From: Actinobacillus porcitonsillarum
GTDB taxonomy: Bacteria > Pseudomonadota > Gammaproteobacteria > Enterobacterales > Pasteurellaceae
Assembly (NCBI RefSeq): GCF_003101015.1
Contig: NZ_CP029206.1
Coordinates: 930,001 to 994,000, forward strand
Direction of reading: 5' to 3'
DNA length: 64,000 nucleotides
The notes beneath the pieces are model-generated. The model was not told where the DNA came from, searched no databases, and saw only the letters and a program-made list of their open reading frames with translations. Below, one piece after another: positions 1 to 8,575 of this stretch. The position numbers and the translations under genes are program-made. Numbering within the stretch: the first letter of the stretch is position 1; each line of letters starts with the position of its first letter.

Positions 1-25
1 AAGAGATAACAATCATCGACCGGAT

Positions 26-144
26 ATTCTGGCGACCATAGTGCGGTAGTTCTACCTGACTCCATTCCGAACTCAGAAGTAAAATGCCGTAACGCCGATG
101 GTAGTGTGGGGCTTCCCCATGTGAGAGTAGGGCATCGCCGGATT
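26..144 (+). rRNA. rrf: 5S ribosomal RNA
   Basis: The sequence matches bacterial 5S rRNA closely, including the conserved CCGAACTCAGAAGT block, the GCCGATGGTAGTGTGGGG block and the GAGAGTAGGGCA segment. The 5' and 3' ends can pair as the acceptor-like helix I. The gene is probably the last gene of an rRNA operon whose 16S and 23S genes lie before the window. A rho-independent terminator follows. Confidence 0.96.
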
Positions 145-153
145 GAATTAAGG

Positions 154-186
154 AACCCTGAGCTTAGAGATAGGCTTGGGGTTTTT
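154..186 (+). terminator. Terminator of the rRNA operon
   Basis: AACCCTGAGC (154-163) pairs, with G-U wobbles, with GCTTGGGGTT (174-183). A T-rich run follows immediately. Confidence 0.8.
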
Positions 187-315
187 GCTTTTTTATATTC
201 TGTGTTGAGGCTGTTTTTGGGCTTTCGTGTTCAGTTTTTTCTATATTTCCCTTCTCAAATATAAAAAATTCCGTTATTCTTAAAAAAATTATTTTATTTG
301 TTTTTAAGGATCACC

Positions 316-1026
316 TTGCAATTATTACTTCCTATTTATCAAGTTGATGACGAAACATTTGATAACTTTTATGCAGAAAATAGTCCAATATTGTTGGATT
401 CTTTGCAGCAAAATTTTTCAGATGTACATCAGCCATTTTTTTTCATTTGGGGAGGAAAAAGCTGCGGGAAAAGTCATCTATTAAAAGCAGTGAGCAATTA
501 TTATCTACAAAATCAACGCTCATCAAGTTATATTCCTCTGAGTAAGTCTCACTATTTTTCCCCGATGGTATTAGATAATGCTGCTCAATTAGATGTCATT
601 TGTTTAGATGATATTCAAGCTATTGCGGGAAATGAGGAATGGGAAGTCGCTATTTTTGATTTATTTAATCAAATTCGGGAGCAGCAAAGCCTGTTTAGCA
701 ATGGACATAAAACATTATTACTGATTAGTGCTGATTGTCCCCCTCACGAGTTGAAAATTAAATTACCAGATTTACGCTCTCGCCTAATTTGGGGCGAGGT
801 GTACCATTTAAATCACTTAAATGATGAACAAAAGCAAAAAATTCTGAAAACGAGTGCATATCAAAAAGGTATTGATTTGCCTGATGAAGTTGCTGCCTTT
901 TTGTTGAAACGTTTAGGAAATGATTTGCAAGTTCTTTTGACGGAGCTAGAACGTTTAGATCGAGCTTCGTTACAAGCCCAGCGAAATCTTACCGTTCCCT
1001 TTGTAAAAGAAGTGTTGGGGCTATAA
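316..1026 (+). CDS. hda: DnaA regulatory inactivator Hda
   Basis: Hda is a DnaA-related AAA+ protein that binds the loaded sliding clamp and promotes hydrolysis of DnaA-ATP after initiation. I chose the TTG at 316. An AAGGA ribosome binding site lies just upstream, and this start puts a clamp-binding motif of the QLxLP type (QLLLP) at residues 2-6, as in known Hda proteins; a TTG at 298 in the same frame is less likely. A Walker A-like GGKSCGKSH stretch lies near residue 47, a Walker B-like CLDDIQ follows, and the C-terminus has the Hda-typical SLQAQRNLTVPFVKE. The product is about 236 aa, normal for the family. It stands alone between the 5S gene and ccmA. dnaA and dnaN are in this same window. 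Confidence 0.93.
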   Translation: MQLLLPIYQVDDETFDNFYAENSPILLDSLQQNFSDVHQPFFFIWGGKSCGKSHLLKAVSNYYLQNQRSSSYIPLSKSHYFSPMVLDNAAQLDVICLDDIQAIAGNEEWEVAIFDLFNQIREQQSLFSNGHKTLLLISADCPPHELKIKLPDLRSRLIWGEVYHLNHLNDEQKQKILKTSAYQKGIDLPDEVAAFLLKRLGNDLQVLLTELERLDRASLQAQRNLTVPFVKEVLGL

Positions 1027-1030
1027 CAGT

Positions 1031-1044
1031 TTGATTCCTATCAA
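1031..1044 (+). promoter_or_regulatory. FNR box upstream of ccmA
   Basis: TTGAT-TCCT-ATCAA matches the FNR consensus TTGAT-N4-ATCAA exactly. It lies about 110 bp before the ccmA start, just after the hda stop codon. Binding by FNR is inferred from the motif and the downstream function. Confidence 0.75.
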
Positions 1045-1069
1045 AATTTCTAACATAAATACCTCTACA

Positions 1070-1085
1070 TACCCCTAAATGAGTA
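1070..1085 (+). promoter_or_regulatory. NarP/NarL 7-2-7 box upstream of ccmA
   Basis: TACCCCT-AA-ATGAGTA fits the inverted heptamer pair TACYYMT-N2-AKRRGTA at every specified position. It lies 26 bp after the FNR box and 70 bp before ccmA. This suggests nitrate/nitrite-responsive control of cytochrome c maturation. Confidence 0.7.
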
Positions 1086-1154
1086 ATGCTTTTTATACGA
1101 TAACGAATAGGGTTATGGTAAACTTTTATCTCTTTCTTACATTACGATAAATTT

Positions 1155-1790
1155 ATGAATTCATTTAACCAACTTTCTATTGAGCGTATTGCTTGTGAAA
1201 AGGGCGATACGCGTTTATTTGAAGCTTGTTCTTTTAAGGTACAAGAAGGTGATTTGGTTCAAATAGAAGGACATAACGGTATAGGCAAAACCAGTCTATT
1301 GCGTATCTTAACAGGGTTATCATTACCCGTAGAAGGCGATGTGCTTTGGAACGGCACAAAAATTCAAAAATGTAGAGAAGAGTATAATCAAATCCTTTTT
1401 TATTTAGGGCATTACCCCGGAATAAAATCCGAATTAACACCCTGGGAGAATTTGCGTTTTTATCAAAAGTTGCAAAACTTACCTTTAAACGATGAATTAC
1501 TTTGGGATGCTTTAGAAAGGGTTTCATTGATTGGCCGAGAAGATTTACCTTGCTCTCATCTATCAGCCGGGCAGCAACGGCGAGTTGCTTTAGCGAAATT
1601 ATGGCTTACACAGCAAAAGCTTTGGATTTTAGATGAACCTTTTACGGCAATTGATAAGAAAGGTGTTTTAGACCTCATTCACTTGTTTGAAAAGCATTGT
1701 GAGCAAGGTGGTATGATTATTTTTACCAGCCATCAGGCAACCGAAAGTCAAAAAGTTAAAACTATTTCACTAGATCAATTTAAACTATGA
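1155..1790 (+). CDS. ccmA: Cytochrome c biogenesis ATP-binding protein CcmA
   Basis: CcmA is the ATPase of the CcmABCD complex, which releases holo-CcmE so haem can be delivered to apocytochromes in the periplasm. The 211-aa protein has a Walker A motif (GHNGIGKTSLL, about residue 39), the ABC signature (LSAGQQRR) and Walker B (LWILDEPF). It opens the ccmABCDEF operon and overlaps ccmB by 4 bp (ATGA). The upstream FNR and NarP boxes suggest anaerobic, nitrate-responsive expression. Confidence 0.96.
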   Translation: MNSFNQLSIERIACEKGDTRLFEACSFKVQEGDLVQIEGHNGIGKTSLLRILTGLSLPVEGDVLWNGTKIQKCREEYNQILFYLGHYPGIKSELTPWENLRFYQKLQNLPLNDELLWDALERVSLIGREDLPCSHLSAGQQRRVALAKLWLTQQKLWILDEPFTAIDKKGVLDLIHLFEKHCEQGGMIIFTSHQATESQKVKTISLDQFKL

Positions 1791-2449
1791 TTTTATTGCA
1801 CATCATCCATAGAGAAATAACGATAGCTTTTCGTAAACCGGCAGAAATTTTAAACCCACTTTGGTTTTTTCTAATGGTAATTACATTATTTCCTTTACTT
1901 ATGGGGCCGAATCCGGAATTGCTTGGCAAAATTGCGCCTGGTATTGCTTGGGTTGCAGCCTTACTATCTGCTTTGCTTTCTTTTGAGCGACTATTTCGTG
2001 ATGATTATGCCGATGGCTCTTTAGAACAACTAATGTTGTTGCCTATCGGATTACCCCAAGTCGCTCTTGCAAAAGTAATTGCACACTGGTTGCTGACAGG
2101 GCTACCTCTTATTCTGCTTTCTCCCGTTGCGGCTATATTGCTTTCTTTAGAGACACACGTTTGGTGGGCGTTGGTTTTAACCTTATTGTTAGGTACACCG
2201 ATTTTAAGCTGTTTAGGCGCAATAGGCGTAGCTTTGACGGTTGGATTACGTAAAGGTGGAACATTACTAAGTTTGCTGATTTTACCTCTTTTCTTGCCGG
2301 TATTGATTTTTGCTGCAGCCGTACTTGAGGCTGCTACATTAAATATGAATTATAGTGGGCAAATTGCAATTATCGGGGCAATTTTAGCGATTACCTTAAC
2401 ATTTTCCCCATTTGCGATTGCAGGTGCATTACGCATTAGTGTGCAGTAG
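1787..2449 (+). CDS. ccmB: Haem exporter protein CcmB
   Basis: CcmB is the membrane partner of CcmA in the CcmABCD complex of System I cytochrome c maturation. The 220-aa protein is strongly hydrophobic with about six membrane segments. It contains the family stretch FERLFRDDYADGSLEQLML near residues 65-85. Its start overlaps the ccmA stop by 4 bp, which indicates translational coupling. An uptake signal ACAAGCGGT sits just after its stop codon (2453-2461). Confidence 0.96.
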   Translation: MILLHIIHREITIAFRKPAEILNPLWFFLMVITLFPLLMGPNPELLGKIAPGIAWVAALLSALLSFERLFRDDYADGSLEQLMLLPIGLPQVALAKVIAHWLLTGLPLILLSPVAAILLSLETHVWWALVLTLLLGTPILSCLGAIGVALTVGLRKGGTLLSLLILPLFLPVLIFAAAVLEAATLNMNYSGQIAIIGAILAITLTFSPFAIAGALRISVQ

Positions 2450-2500
2450 CTTACAAGCGGTTATTTTTATTTTATTTTTTACTTATTTGGAGAATGGGTT

Positions 2501-3241
2501 ATGTGGAAGTTTCTACATCCTTACGCAAAACCAGAAACACAGTATCGATTACTGGGAAAAATTCAACCAGCATTGGGTTGGCTAAGTTTTCTATTATTAG
2601 CTGCTGCATTCATTTGGGGATTGGCATTTGCTCCCAAAGATTATCAGCAGGGGGATAGCTATCGCATTATTTTTATCCACGTGCCTGCTGCAATTTGGTC
2701 GATGGGGATTTATGGTTCAATGGCATTATCCGCACTTATTGCATTAGTTTGGCAGATTAGACAAGCTAACCTAGCGATGATTTCAATGGCGCCAATAGGT
2801 TTAGTTTTTGCATTTATCTCTTTAGCAACAGGTGCAATTTGGGGAAAACCAATGTGGGGTACTTGGTGGGTCTGGGATGCACGTTTAACCTCTGCTTTGG
2901 TGCTTTTCTTTTTGTATATCGGTGTTATGGCACTTTATTCTGCCTTTCAGGATAAACAAACAGGTGCAAAAGCTTCTGGTGTGTTAGCAGTTGTTGGTGT
3001 GATCAATTTACCTATTATTCACTTCTCTGTTGAATGGTGGAACACCTTACACCAAGGGGCTACAATTACCAAATTAGATAAACCTTCAATGGCAACAGAA
3101 ATGCTTATTCCGCTGTTATTAGCGATTATGGGGAGCCTCGTGTTTACGGCTTGGTTTAGTATTTGGCGTTATCGTATCGCTTTATTACAAGATGAACGTA
3201 AACGCCCTTGGGTAAAAGAATTGGTGAGAGCAACCGTTTAA
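2501..3241 (+). CDS. ccmC: Haem exporter / haem-handling protein CcmC
   Basis: CcmC presents haem to CcmE and is part of the CcmABCD complex. The 246-aa polytopic membrane protein contains the tryptophan-rich WWD signature WGTWWVWDARLTSALVL (near residue 124) that binds haem at the outer membrane face. Conserved histidines flank it (FIHVPAA and HFSVEWWNTLHQ). It has the usual length for the family. It follows ccmB after a 51-bp gap and precedes ccmD by 9 bp. Confidence 0.96.
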   Translation: MWKFLHPYAKPETQYRLLGKIQPALGWLSFLLLAAAFIWGLAFAPKDYQQGDSYRIIFIHVPAAIWSMGIYGSMALSALIALVWQIRQANLAMISMAPIGLVFAFISLATGAIWGKPMWGTWWVWDARLTSALVLFFLYIGVMALYSAFQDKQTGAKASGVLAVVGVINLPIIHFSVEWWNTLHQGATITKLDKPSMATEMLIPLLLAIMGSLVFTAWFSIWRYRIALLQDERKRPWVKELVRATV

Positions 3242-3250
3242 GGAACTATT

Positions 3251-3463
3251 ATGCAATTAGAATTCCAATTTGAATCTTTCTCTGCCTTTTTAGCAATGGG
3301 CAATTATGGCTTTTATGTGTGGTTATCTTACGGTGTTTCTTTTGTTGCTATGGCGTGGTTGATTTGGCAGTCGCAACGTGAACAAAAACAAATTTTTCAA
3401 CAAATTAAGAAAGAACTCAGCCGAGAAAAGCAACTTAACCAACGTTCTGAATATATGAAATAA
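3251..3463 (+). CDS. ccmD: Haem exporter protein CcmD
   Basis: CcmD is a small single-span membrane protein needed for release of holo-CcmE from CcmC. The 70-aa product has one hydrophobic segment (roughly residues 18-39, containing YGFYVWLSYGVSF) followed by a charged, helical cytoplasmic tail. Its position between ccmC and ccmE supports the call. The sequence itself is weakly conserved, as is usual for CcmD. Confidence 0.92.
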   Translation: MQLEFQFESFSAFLAMGNYGFYVWLSYGVSFVAMAWLIWQSQREQKQIFQQIKKELSREKQLNQRSEYMK

Positions 3464-3465
3464 TT

Positions 3466-3533
3466 TGTAGGGGCAAATTACATTTGCCCTAAAAATCTAT
3501 TGGAAAATGGGGCTAATATAATTAGCCCCTACG
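3466..3533. repeat. Double-hairpin dispersed repeat, copy 1
   Basis: The element begins TGTAGGGGC and ends GCCCCTACG, so its ends are inverted repeats. Each half folds separately: GGGCAAAT-tac-ATTTGCCC and GGGGCTAAT-at-ATTAGCCCC. Copies of the same design lie at 63401-63471 and, with a related sequence, at 30679-30752. It sits in the ccmD-ccmE gap inside an operon. Confidence 0.8.
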
Positions 3534-3616
3534 AAAATTTTTTGTAAGAGCTGTAACTTTCACAAATTTATAGTTTGATAACAGGTATTTTCAGTTTACT
3601 TGATAGGAGAGTAACG

Positions 3617-4159
3617 ATGAATCCAAGACGTAAGTCTCGACTAAAAGTAGTGCTTTCTGTAGTATTGGGTATTGCCGTAGCAACAGGGCTTACACTTTAT
3701 GCATTAAGTCAAAACATTGACTTATTTTATACCCCTTCAGAAATCGTAAAGGGCAAAAATGACGATCCATCACAAAAACCAGAAGTCGGACAACGTATCC
3801 GAGTCGGTGGTATGGTAGTCGAAGGCTCGGTTAAACGTGATGATAAAACCCTTAAAGTTGAATTTGACGTGAATGATATCGGACCTTCCATTACGGTGGA
3901 ATATGAAGGCATTTTGCCAGATTTATTCCGTGAAGGGCAAGGTATTGTTGCTCAAGGGGTGTTAATTGAACCAACACGCTTAAAAGCTACCGAAGTGTTG
4001 GCAAAACACGATGAAAACTATATGCCACCGGAGTTAGGCGATAAAATGAAGCAACAACACGGTGAAATGGGCATTTCTGAGCAAGAGTTAAAAGGCGAAT
4101 CTAACCGTGATAAAGAGGTAAAAAAATTACTGAATACCCTAGAAGGGGGGAATAAATGA
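3617..4159 (+). CDS. ccmE: Cytochrome c-type biogenesis haem chaperone CcmE
   Basis: CcmE is a periplasmic, membrane-anchored haem chaperone that covalently binds haem through a histidine and passes it to CcmF. I chose the ATG at 3617 because a GGAGAG ribosome binding site lies just before it and the protein then starts [10 protein letters not shown] like other CcmE proteins. One N-terminal membrane anchor (residues 8-28) is followed by the conserved [21 protein letters not shown] and [14 protein letters not shown] blocks. The haem-binding histidine lies in [12 protein letters not shown]. It overlaps ccmF by 4 bp. Confidence 0.96.
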   Translation: MNPRRKSRLKVVLSVVLGIAVATGLTLYALSQNIDLFYTPSEIVKGKNDDPSQKPEVGQRIRVGGMVVEGSVKRDDKTLKVEFDVNDIGPSITVEYEGILPDLFREGQGIVAQGVLIEPTRLKATEVLAKHDENYMPPELGDKMKQQHGEMGISEQELKGESNRDKEVKKLLNTLEGGNK

Positions 4160-6096
4160 TTGCGGAATTAGGCAATTATGGCTTGGCACTTGCGTTAGGC
4201 ATTTCAATCTTTTTAGCTACTTTGCCTTTATGGGGAGCTGAAAAGAACAATGCGACACTCATGGCATTAGGGCGACCGCTTACGTGGGCAATGTTCCTTG
4301 CATTAACGCTCTCGTTTGGTGCTTTATTTTACCTATTTGCGGTAAATGATTTTAGCGTTCAATATGTTGTGAATAATTCCAATTCAACATTGCCTTTACA
4401 GTATCGCTTATCGGCAGTTTGGGGATCGCACGAAGGCTCTCTCTTGCTTTGGATTTGGTTACTCTCATTGTGGGCTATCGGTGTGGCTTCTTTCACGAAA
4501 AAAATGCCTGAAGAAGCGGTGGCAAGGGTATTAAGCGTAATGGGGCTGATTAGTATCGGCTTTCTTGTCTTTATTCTGTTTAGCTCTAACCCCTTTAGCC
4601 GAACATTCCCGGATTTCCCTGCGGATGGACGAGAATTAAATCCGATGTTGCAAGATGTGGGATTGATTTTCCATCCACCGCTATTGTATATGGGCTATGT
4701 AGGATTTTCTGTGGCATTTGCTTTTGCAATCGCTTCATTGATGACAGGGCGTTTAGATACCGCTTGGGCAAGATGGTCTCGCCCTTGGACAATGGCAGCA
4801 TGGGTATTCCTCACATTAGGCATCGTGCTAGGCTCTTGGTGGGCATACTACGAACTAGGCTGGGGAGGCTGGTGGTTTTGGGATCCGGTTGAAAATGCCT
4901 CGTTAATGCCGTGGATTGCAGGAACCGCATTAATTCACTCTTTAGCCGTAACAGAAAAACGCAGTACTTTTAAAGCTTGGACAGTATTATTAGCAATTTT
5001 AGCCTTCTCACTTTGCTTGCTAGGCACATTCTTAGTACGTTCAGGTATTTTAGTTTCAGTACACGCATTTGCTTCTGACCCTACTCGCGGCTTATACATT
5101 TTAGCTTATTTAGTATTGGTAATTGGCGGCTCATTATTATTGTATGCTTTTAAAGGCTCTTTAATCAAAAGTCTAGATAATTACGAACGCTACTCTCGAG
5201 AAACAGTGCTATTGCTCAACAATATCTTGTTGATGGCATTTTTATCGGTGGTATTTTTAGGGACCATTTTACCGTTAATTCACAAACAAATTGGGTTAGG
5301 TACAATCTCAATTGGTGCACCTTTCTTTGACCAAATGTTTGTGATCTTAATGGTGCCTTTTGCATTTTTACTCGGAATTGGACCGCTTGTAAAATGGCGT
5401 CGCGATCAAATCTCGGCAATTCGTAAACCTGTTCTGATTTCGTTATTCGTTATGACGGGGTTAGGTTTTGCCCTTCCTTATCTCATCGGCGATCGTATTA
5501 CAGCAACCTCTGTATTGGGGACGATGATGGCGGCAATTATTGTGCTGCTCAGTTGTTATGAAATTCATCAACGAGCAACACATCGCCAGCCATTTTTTAC
5601 GGGGATGTTCAAGCTCTCTCGTTCCCATTGGGGAATGACATTAGCTCATTTAGGCGTAGCAATGACAGTATTCGGTATTGCGATGAGCCAAAACTTCAGT
5701 ATTGAGAAAGATGTTAGAATGCGTGAAGGCGATCAGGTTCAGATTTTGGATTACCATTTCACGTTTAAAGGTATCAAAATTACAGACGGTGCAAACTATC
5801 AAGGTGGCACGGCTGAAATTGAAATTACCAAACAAGGACAATATGAAGCAACCTTAAATGCAGAGAAGCGTTTTTACAATGTCAGTAAAATGGGAATGAC
5901 CGAAGCTGCAATTGATTGGGGCTTTACTCGCGATTTATATGCTGCATTAGGCGAACGTTTAGATGATGGCTCTTGGGGATTGCGTTTATATTATAAACCT
6001 TTTATCCGATGGATTTGGTTAGGTGGCTTAGCAATGGCGCTAGGCGGATTACTCTGTATGATGGATAAACGTTATCGTTTAAGAGTAGAAAAATAA
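4156..6096 (+). CDS. ccmF: Cytochrome c haem lyase subunit CcmF
   Basis: CcmF receives haem from CcmE and, with CcmH and CcmG in most bacteria, ligates it to CxxCH motifs of apocytochromes. The 646-aa polytopic membrane protein carries the WWD motif [19 protein letters not shown] (near residue 236), the upstream [12 protein letters not shown] motif and many membrane spans. This is the usual CcmF length. It is the last gene here: a terminator and then glnK follow, so ccmG (dsbE) and ccmH are not in their usual place. Confidence 0.96.
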   Translation: MIAELGNYGLALALGISIFLATLPLWGAEKNNATLMALGRPLTWAMFLALTLSFGALFYLFAVNDFSVQYVVNNSNSTLPLQYRLSAVWGSHEGSLLLWIWLLSLWAIGVASFTKKMPEEAVARVLSVMGLISIGFLVFILFSSNPFSRTFPDFPADGRELNPMLQDVGLIFHPPLLYMGYVGFSVAFAFAIASLMTGRLDTAWARWSRPWTMAAWVFLTLGIVLGSWWAYYELGWGGWWFWDPVENASLMPWIAGTALIHSLAVTEKRSTFKAWTVLLAILAFSLCLLGTFLVRSGILVSVHAFASDPTRGLYILAYLVLVIGGSLLLYAFKGSLIKSLDNYERYSRETVLLLNNILLMAFLSVVFLGTILPLIHKQIGLGTISIGAPFFDQMFVILMVPFAFLLGIGPLVKWRRDQISAIRKPVLISLFVMTGLGFALPYLIGDRITATSVLGTMMAAIIVLLSCYEIHQRATHRQPFFTGMFKLSRSHWGMTLAHLGVAMTVFGIAMSQNFSIEKDVRMREGDQVQILDYHFTFKGIKITDGANYQGGTAEIEITKQGQYEATLNAEKRFYNVSKMGMTEAAIDWGFTRDLYAALGERLDDGSWGLRLYYKPFIRWIWLGGLAMALGGLLCMMDKRYRLRVEK

Positions 6097-6113
6097 GTTT
6101 TTAATTCCTTACA

Positions 6114-6147
6114 AGCGGTTGAATTTTTAAGTTCAATCGCTTTTTTT
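6114..6147 (+). terminator. Terminator after ccmF, contains an uptake signal
   Basis: AGCGGTTGAA (6114-6123) pairs with TTCAATCGCT (6132-6141) with one G-U pair, followed by a run of T. The left arm overlaps the uptake signal ACAAGCGGT at 6111-6119. Confidence 0.8.
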
Positions 6148-6177
6148 ATTTCTCAACCATTAGAAAAAGTATTGTTG

Positions 6178-6198
6178 ATCATCAATAAATTTGATGAT
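6178..6198. promoter_or_regulatory. 8-bp inverted repeat upstream of glnK
   Basis: ATCATCAA (6178-6185) and TTGATGAT (6191-6198) form a perfect dyad with a 5-bp spacer, about 50 bp before the glnK start. It could be an operator; no known regulator consensus fits clearly. No sigma-54 promoter is evident nearby. Confidence 0.4.
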
Positions 6199-6244
6199 AT
6201 AAATAATTAAAACTAATGATTTTGATAAATAAAAATAGGGGTAA

Positions 6245-6586
<342 letters not shown>

Positions 6587-6596
6587 GGAGTTAAAA

Positions 6597-7904
6597 ATGA
6601 AAAAGATCTTTTTGAGTTTAGTGATGTTATTCAGCCCTTCTTTGACTTTAGCCGAAACAAATTGGTGGCAACCAATGTCGGCGATTAACGATGGTGATAC
6701 GGCGTGGGTAATGATTTCTGCAGTGTTAGTGCTTTTTATGACAATACCTGGCTTAGCGCTTTTTTATGGTGGAATGGTTCGGAAGAAAAATATTTTAAGC
6801 ACGATGATGCATAGTTTTTCTGTCACAGCGCTCATTAGTGTATTGTGGGTTGTGATTGGCTATTCACTCGCTTTTACGGAAGGGAATGCCTTTATAGGTG
6901 GGTTAGATCGCTTATTTCTAAATGGCATTGGGGTTGATGTCGTTAATCAAACCGCAACCATTGCACCTAATGCTTCTTCCATTCCTGAAACGGTATTTAT
7001 GTTTTTCCAAATGACCTTTGCGGTAATTTCAGTAGCAATTATTTCAGGTGCTTTTGCGGAGCGAATGAAATATTCTGCAATGATGTGGTTTTCAGGATTA
7101 TGGTTTTTATTAGTTTATGTGCCAACCTGCCATTGGGTGTGGGGTGGCGGATTTATGGCTGAAGGCGGCGTGTTAGATTATGCGGGCGGTACGGTTGTTC
7201 ATATCAATGCTGGAGTGGCAGGTTTAGTCGCGGCAATTGTTGTGGGCAAGCGTGTGGGCTTTGGTAAAGAAGCGATGCCACCGCATAATATGGCATTTAC
7301 CTTAATTGGGGCAGCGATGCTCTGGATTGGGTGGTTTGGGTTTAATGCCGGCTCGGCAGTTGCTGCTAATGCTTCGGCTGGAATGGCGATGGCGGTTACA
7401 CAAATTTCAGCCGCTGTTGGGGCATTAACTTGGCTACTGTGTGAAAAAATCGCTGGACATAAAGCATCCTCACTTGGACTCGCTTCAGGGGCGGTAGCCG
7501 GATTGGTTGGGATTACGCCGGCTGCTGGTTTTGTTGATCCACAAGGTGCTTTGGCGATAGGTATCATCACTTCACTGTCGTGCTATTTTTCTGTGGTGGT
7601 AATGAAACATAAATTAGGCTATGACGACTCGCTTGATGCTTTTGGTATTCACGGTTTCGGTGGCATTGTTGGCGGTTTGCTTACAGGTATTTTCTTTAAT
7701 AATGCGGTATTTGGCGGAGAAACGACTATTGTTCATCAACTTTTCATTCAAATGAAAGATGCGGCTATTACCGTCATTTATAGTGGTGCAGTGAGTTTTA
7801 TTTTATTGAAAATTGTTGAGAAAATGTGTGGCGGGCTCAGAGTTGAACGAGATGATGAACGCCAAGGCTTAGATATTTCTGTTCACGGCGAACGTGTAGA
7901 ATAG
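6597..7904 (+). CDS. amtB: Ammonium transporter AmtB
   Basis: AmtB is the trimeric inner-membrane ammonium channel, blocked by GlnK when nitrogen is plentiful. I chose the ATG at 6597, preceded by AAGGAG at 6585-6590. It gives a cleavable signal peptide (MKKIFLSLVMLFSPSLTLA) as in other AmtB proteins. The 435-aa protein has 11 predicted spans, the twin pore histidines (CHWVWGGG and the later DAFGIHGFGGIVGG) and the phenylalanine gate region. The start lies 10 bp after the glnK stop codon, in one operon. Confidence 0.96.
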   Translation: MKKIFLSLVMLFSPSLTLAETNWWQPMSAINDGDTAWVMISAVLVLFMTIPGLALFYGGMVRKKNILSTMMHSFSVTALISVLWVVIGYSLAFTEGNAFIGGLDRLFLNGIGVDVVNQTATIAPNASSIPETVFMFFQMTFAVISVAIISGAFAERMKYSAMMWFSGLWFLLVYVPTCHWVWGGGFMAEGGVLDYAGGTVVHINAGVAGLVAAIVVGKRVGFGKEAMPPHNMAFTLIGAAMLWIGWFGFNAGSAVAANASAGMAMAVTQISAAVGALTWLLCEKIAGHKASSLGLASGAVAGLVGITPAAGFVDPQGALAIGIITSLSCYFSVVVMKHKLGYDDSLDAFGIHGFGGIVGGLLTGIFFNNAVFGGETTIVHQLFIQMKDAAITVIYSGAVSFILLKIVEKMCGGLRVERDDERQGLDISVHGERVE

Positions 7905-7939
7905 CTTGGTAAGCGGTTGATTTTTATTTGGAAATTGCA

Positions 7940-7969
7940 AATCACGGTTTATCTCAAACCGTGATTATT
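7940..7969 (+). terminator. Terminator after amtB
   Basis: AATCACGGTTT (7940-7950) pairs perfectly with AAACCGTGATT (7956-7966), followed by a short T-rich stretch. Confidence 0.75.
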
Positions 7970-8092
7970 TTCTCAAATAAAGAGTAACTCTATGAAATCG
8001 TTATTCTTTCTGTCTAAAAAAGGTAAAAATTGGGCGTTCTGCTTGTAATCTAGTCAAATGGCTGATTTTTTTAGGTTTTTAAGAAAAAGCGT

Positions 8093-8120
8093 TTGACATA
8101 TTTTTTTATTCTAGTAATAT
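8093..8120 (+). promoter_or_regulatory. Sigma-70 promoter of the tRNA-Ser/Arg/Arg cluster
   Basis: TTGACA (8093-8098), a 16-bp spacer and TAATAT (8115-8120), followed by a GC-rich discriminator (ACGCCGC), which is typical of stable-RNA promoters. The first tRNA begins 22 bp downstream. Confidence 0.8.
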
Positions 8121-8142
8121 ACGCCGCACAGACACAGTGAGT

Positions 8143-8237
8143 GGTGAGATGGCCGAGCAGGCTGAAGGCGCTCCCCTGCTAAGGGAGTATGGGGTTAAAA
8201 AGCTCCATCGAGGGTTCGAATCCCTCTCTCACCGCCA
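8143..8237 (+). tRNA. tRNA-Ser(GCT)
   Basis: This is a 95-nt class II tRNA with a long variable arm. The acceptor stem GGTGAGA/TCTCACC, anticodon stem CTCCC/GGGAG with loop CTGCTAA (anticodon GCT) and encoded CCA end are all visible. It reads AGC/AGU serine codons. Confidence 0.95.
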
Positions 8238-8250
8238 TTTACTTTATCAC

Positions 8251-8327
8251 GCACCCGTAGCTCAGCTGGATAGAGTACTCGGCTACGAACCGAGCGGTCA
8301 GAGGTTCGAATCCTCTCGGGTGCGCCA
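8251..8327 (+). tRNA. tRNA-Arg(ACG), copy 1
   Basis: A 77-nt tRNA with acceptor stem GCACCCG/CGGGTGC, anticodon stem CTCGG/CCGAG and loop CTACGAA (anticodon ACG, wobble A expected to become inosine), plus an encoded CCA. It is identical to the copy at 8396. Confidence 0.96.
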
Positions 8328-8395
8328 TTTAATTGTTTTTCTATCAACATTAAATGGTTGCGGATAAATTAAATAACACAGTTTCTTTTCAATAC

Positions 8396-8472
8396 GCACC
8401 CGTAGCTCAGCTGGATAGAGTACTCGGCTACGAACCGAGCGGTCAGAGGTTCGAATCCTCTCGGGTGCGCCA
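8396..8472 (+). tRNA. tRNA-Arg(ACG), copy 2
   Basis: An exact duplicate of the tRNA-Arg(ACG) at 8251-8327, including the CCA end. The spacer between the two copies is 68 bp. Both are probably transcribed from the promoter ahead of tRNA-Ser. Confidence 0.96.
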
Positions 8473-8575
8473 TTTTACTTTTCTATCTTTAATTCAAATC
8501 TTTTTCGTAATTCATCAAAATAAAAATAATCATATTCCGGTTACGGATCAGGTTTTACTTTGTTGATGACAATTT

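Noticed and set aside
7199..7570. 123-residue frame on the minus strand inside amtB
   Set aside because: It lies wholly inside amtB, is Ala/Pro-rich as expected for an antisense frame of a Gly/Ala-rich membrane protein, and has no ribosome binding site.
8137..8566. Small protein frames across the tRNA-Ser/Arg region
   Set aside because: These frames run through three tRNA genes and their spacers; they have no ribosome binding site and are shared only because the tRNAs are duplicated.
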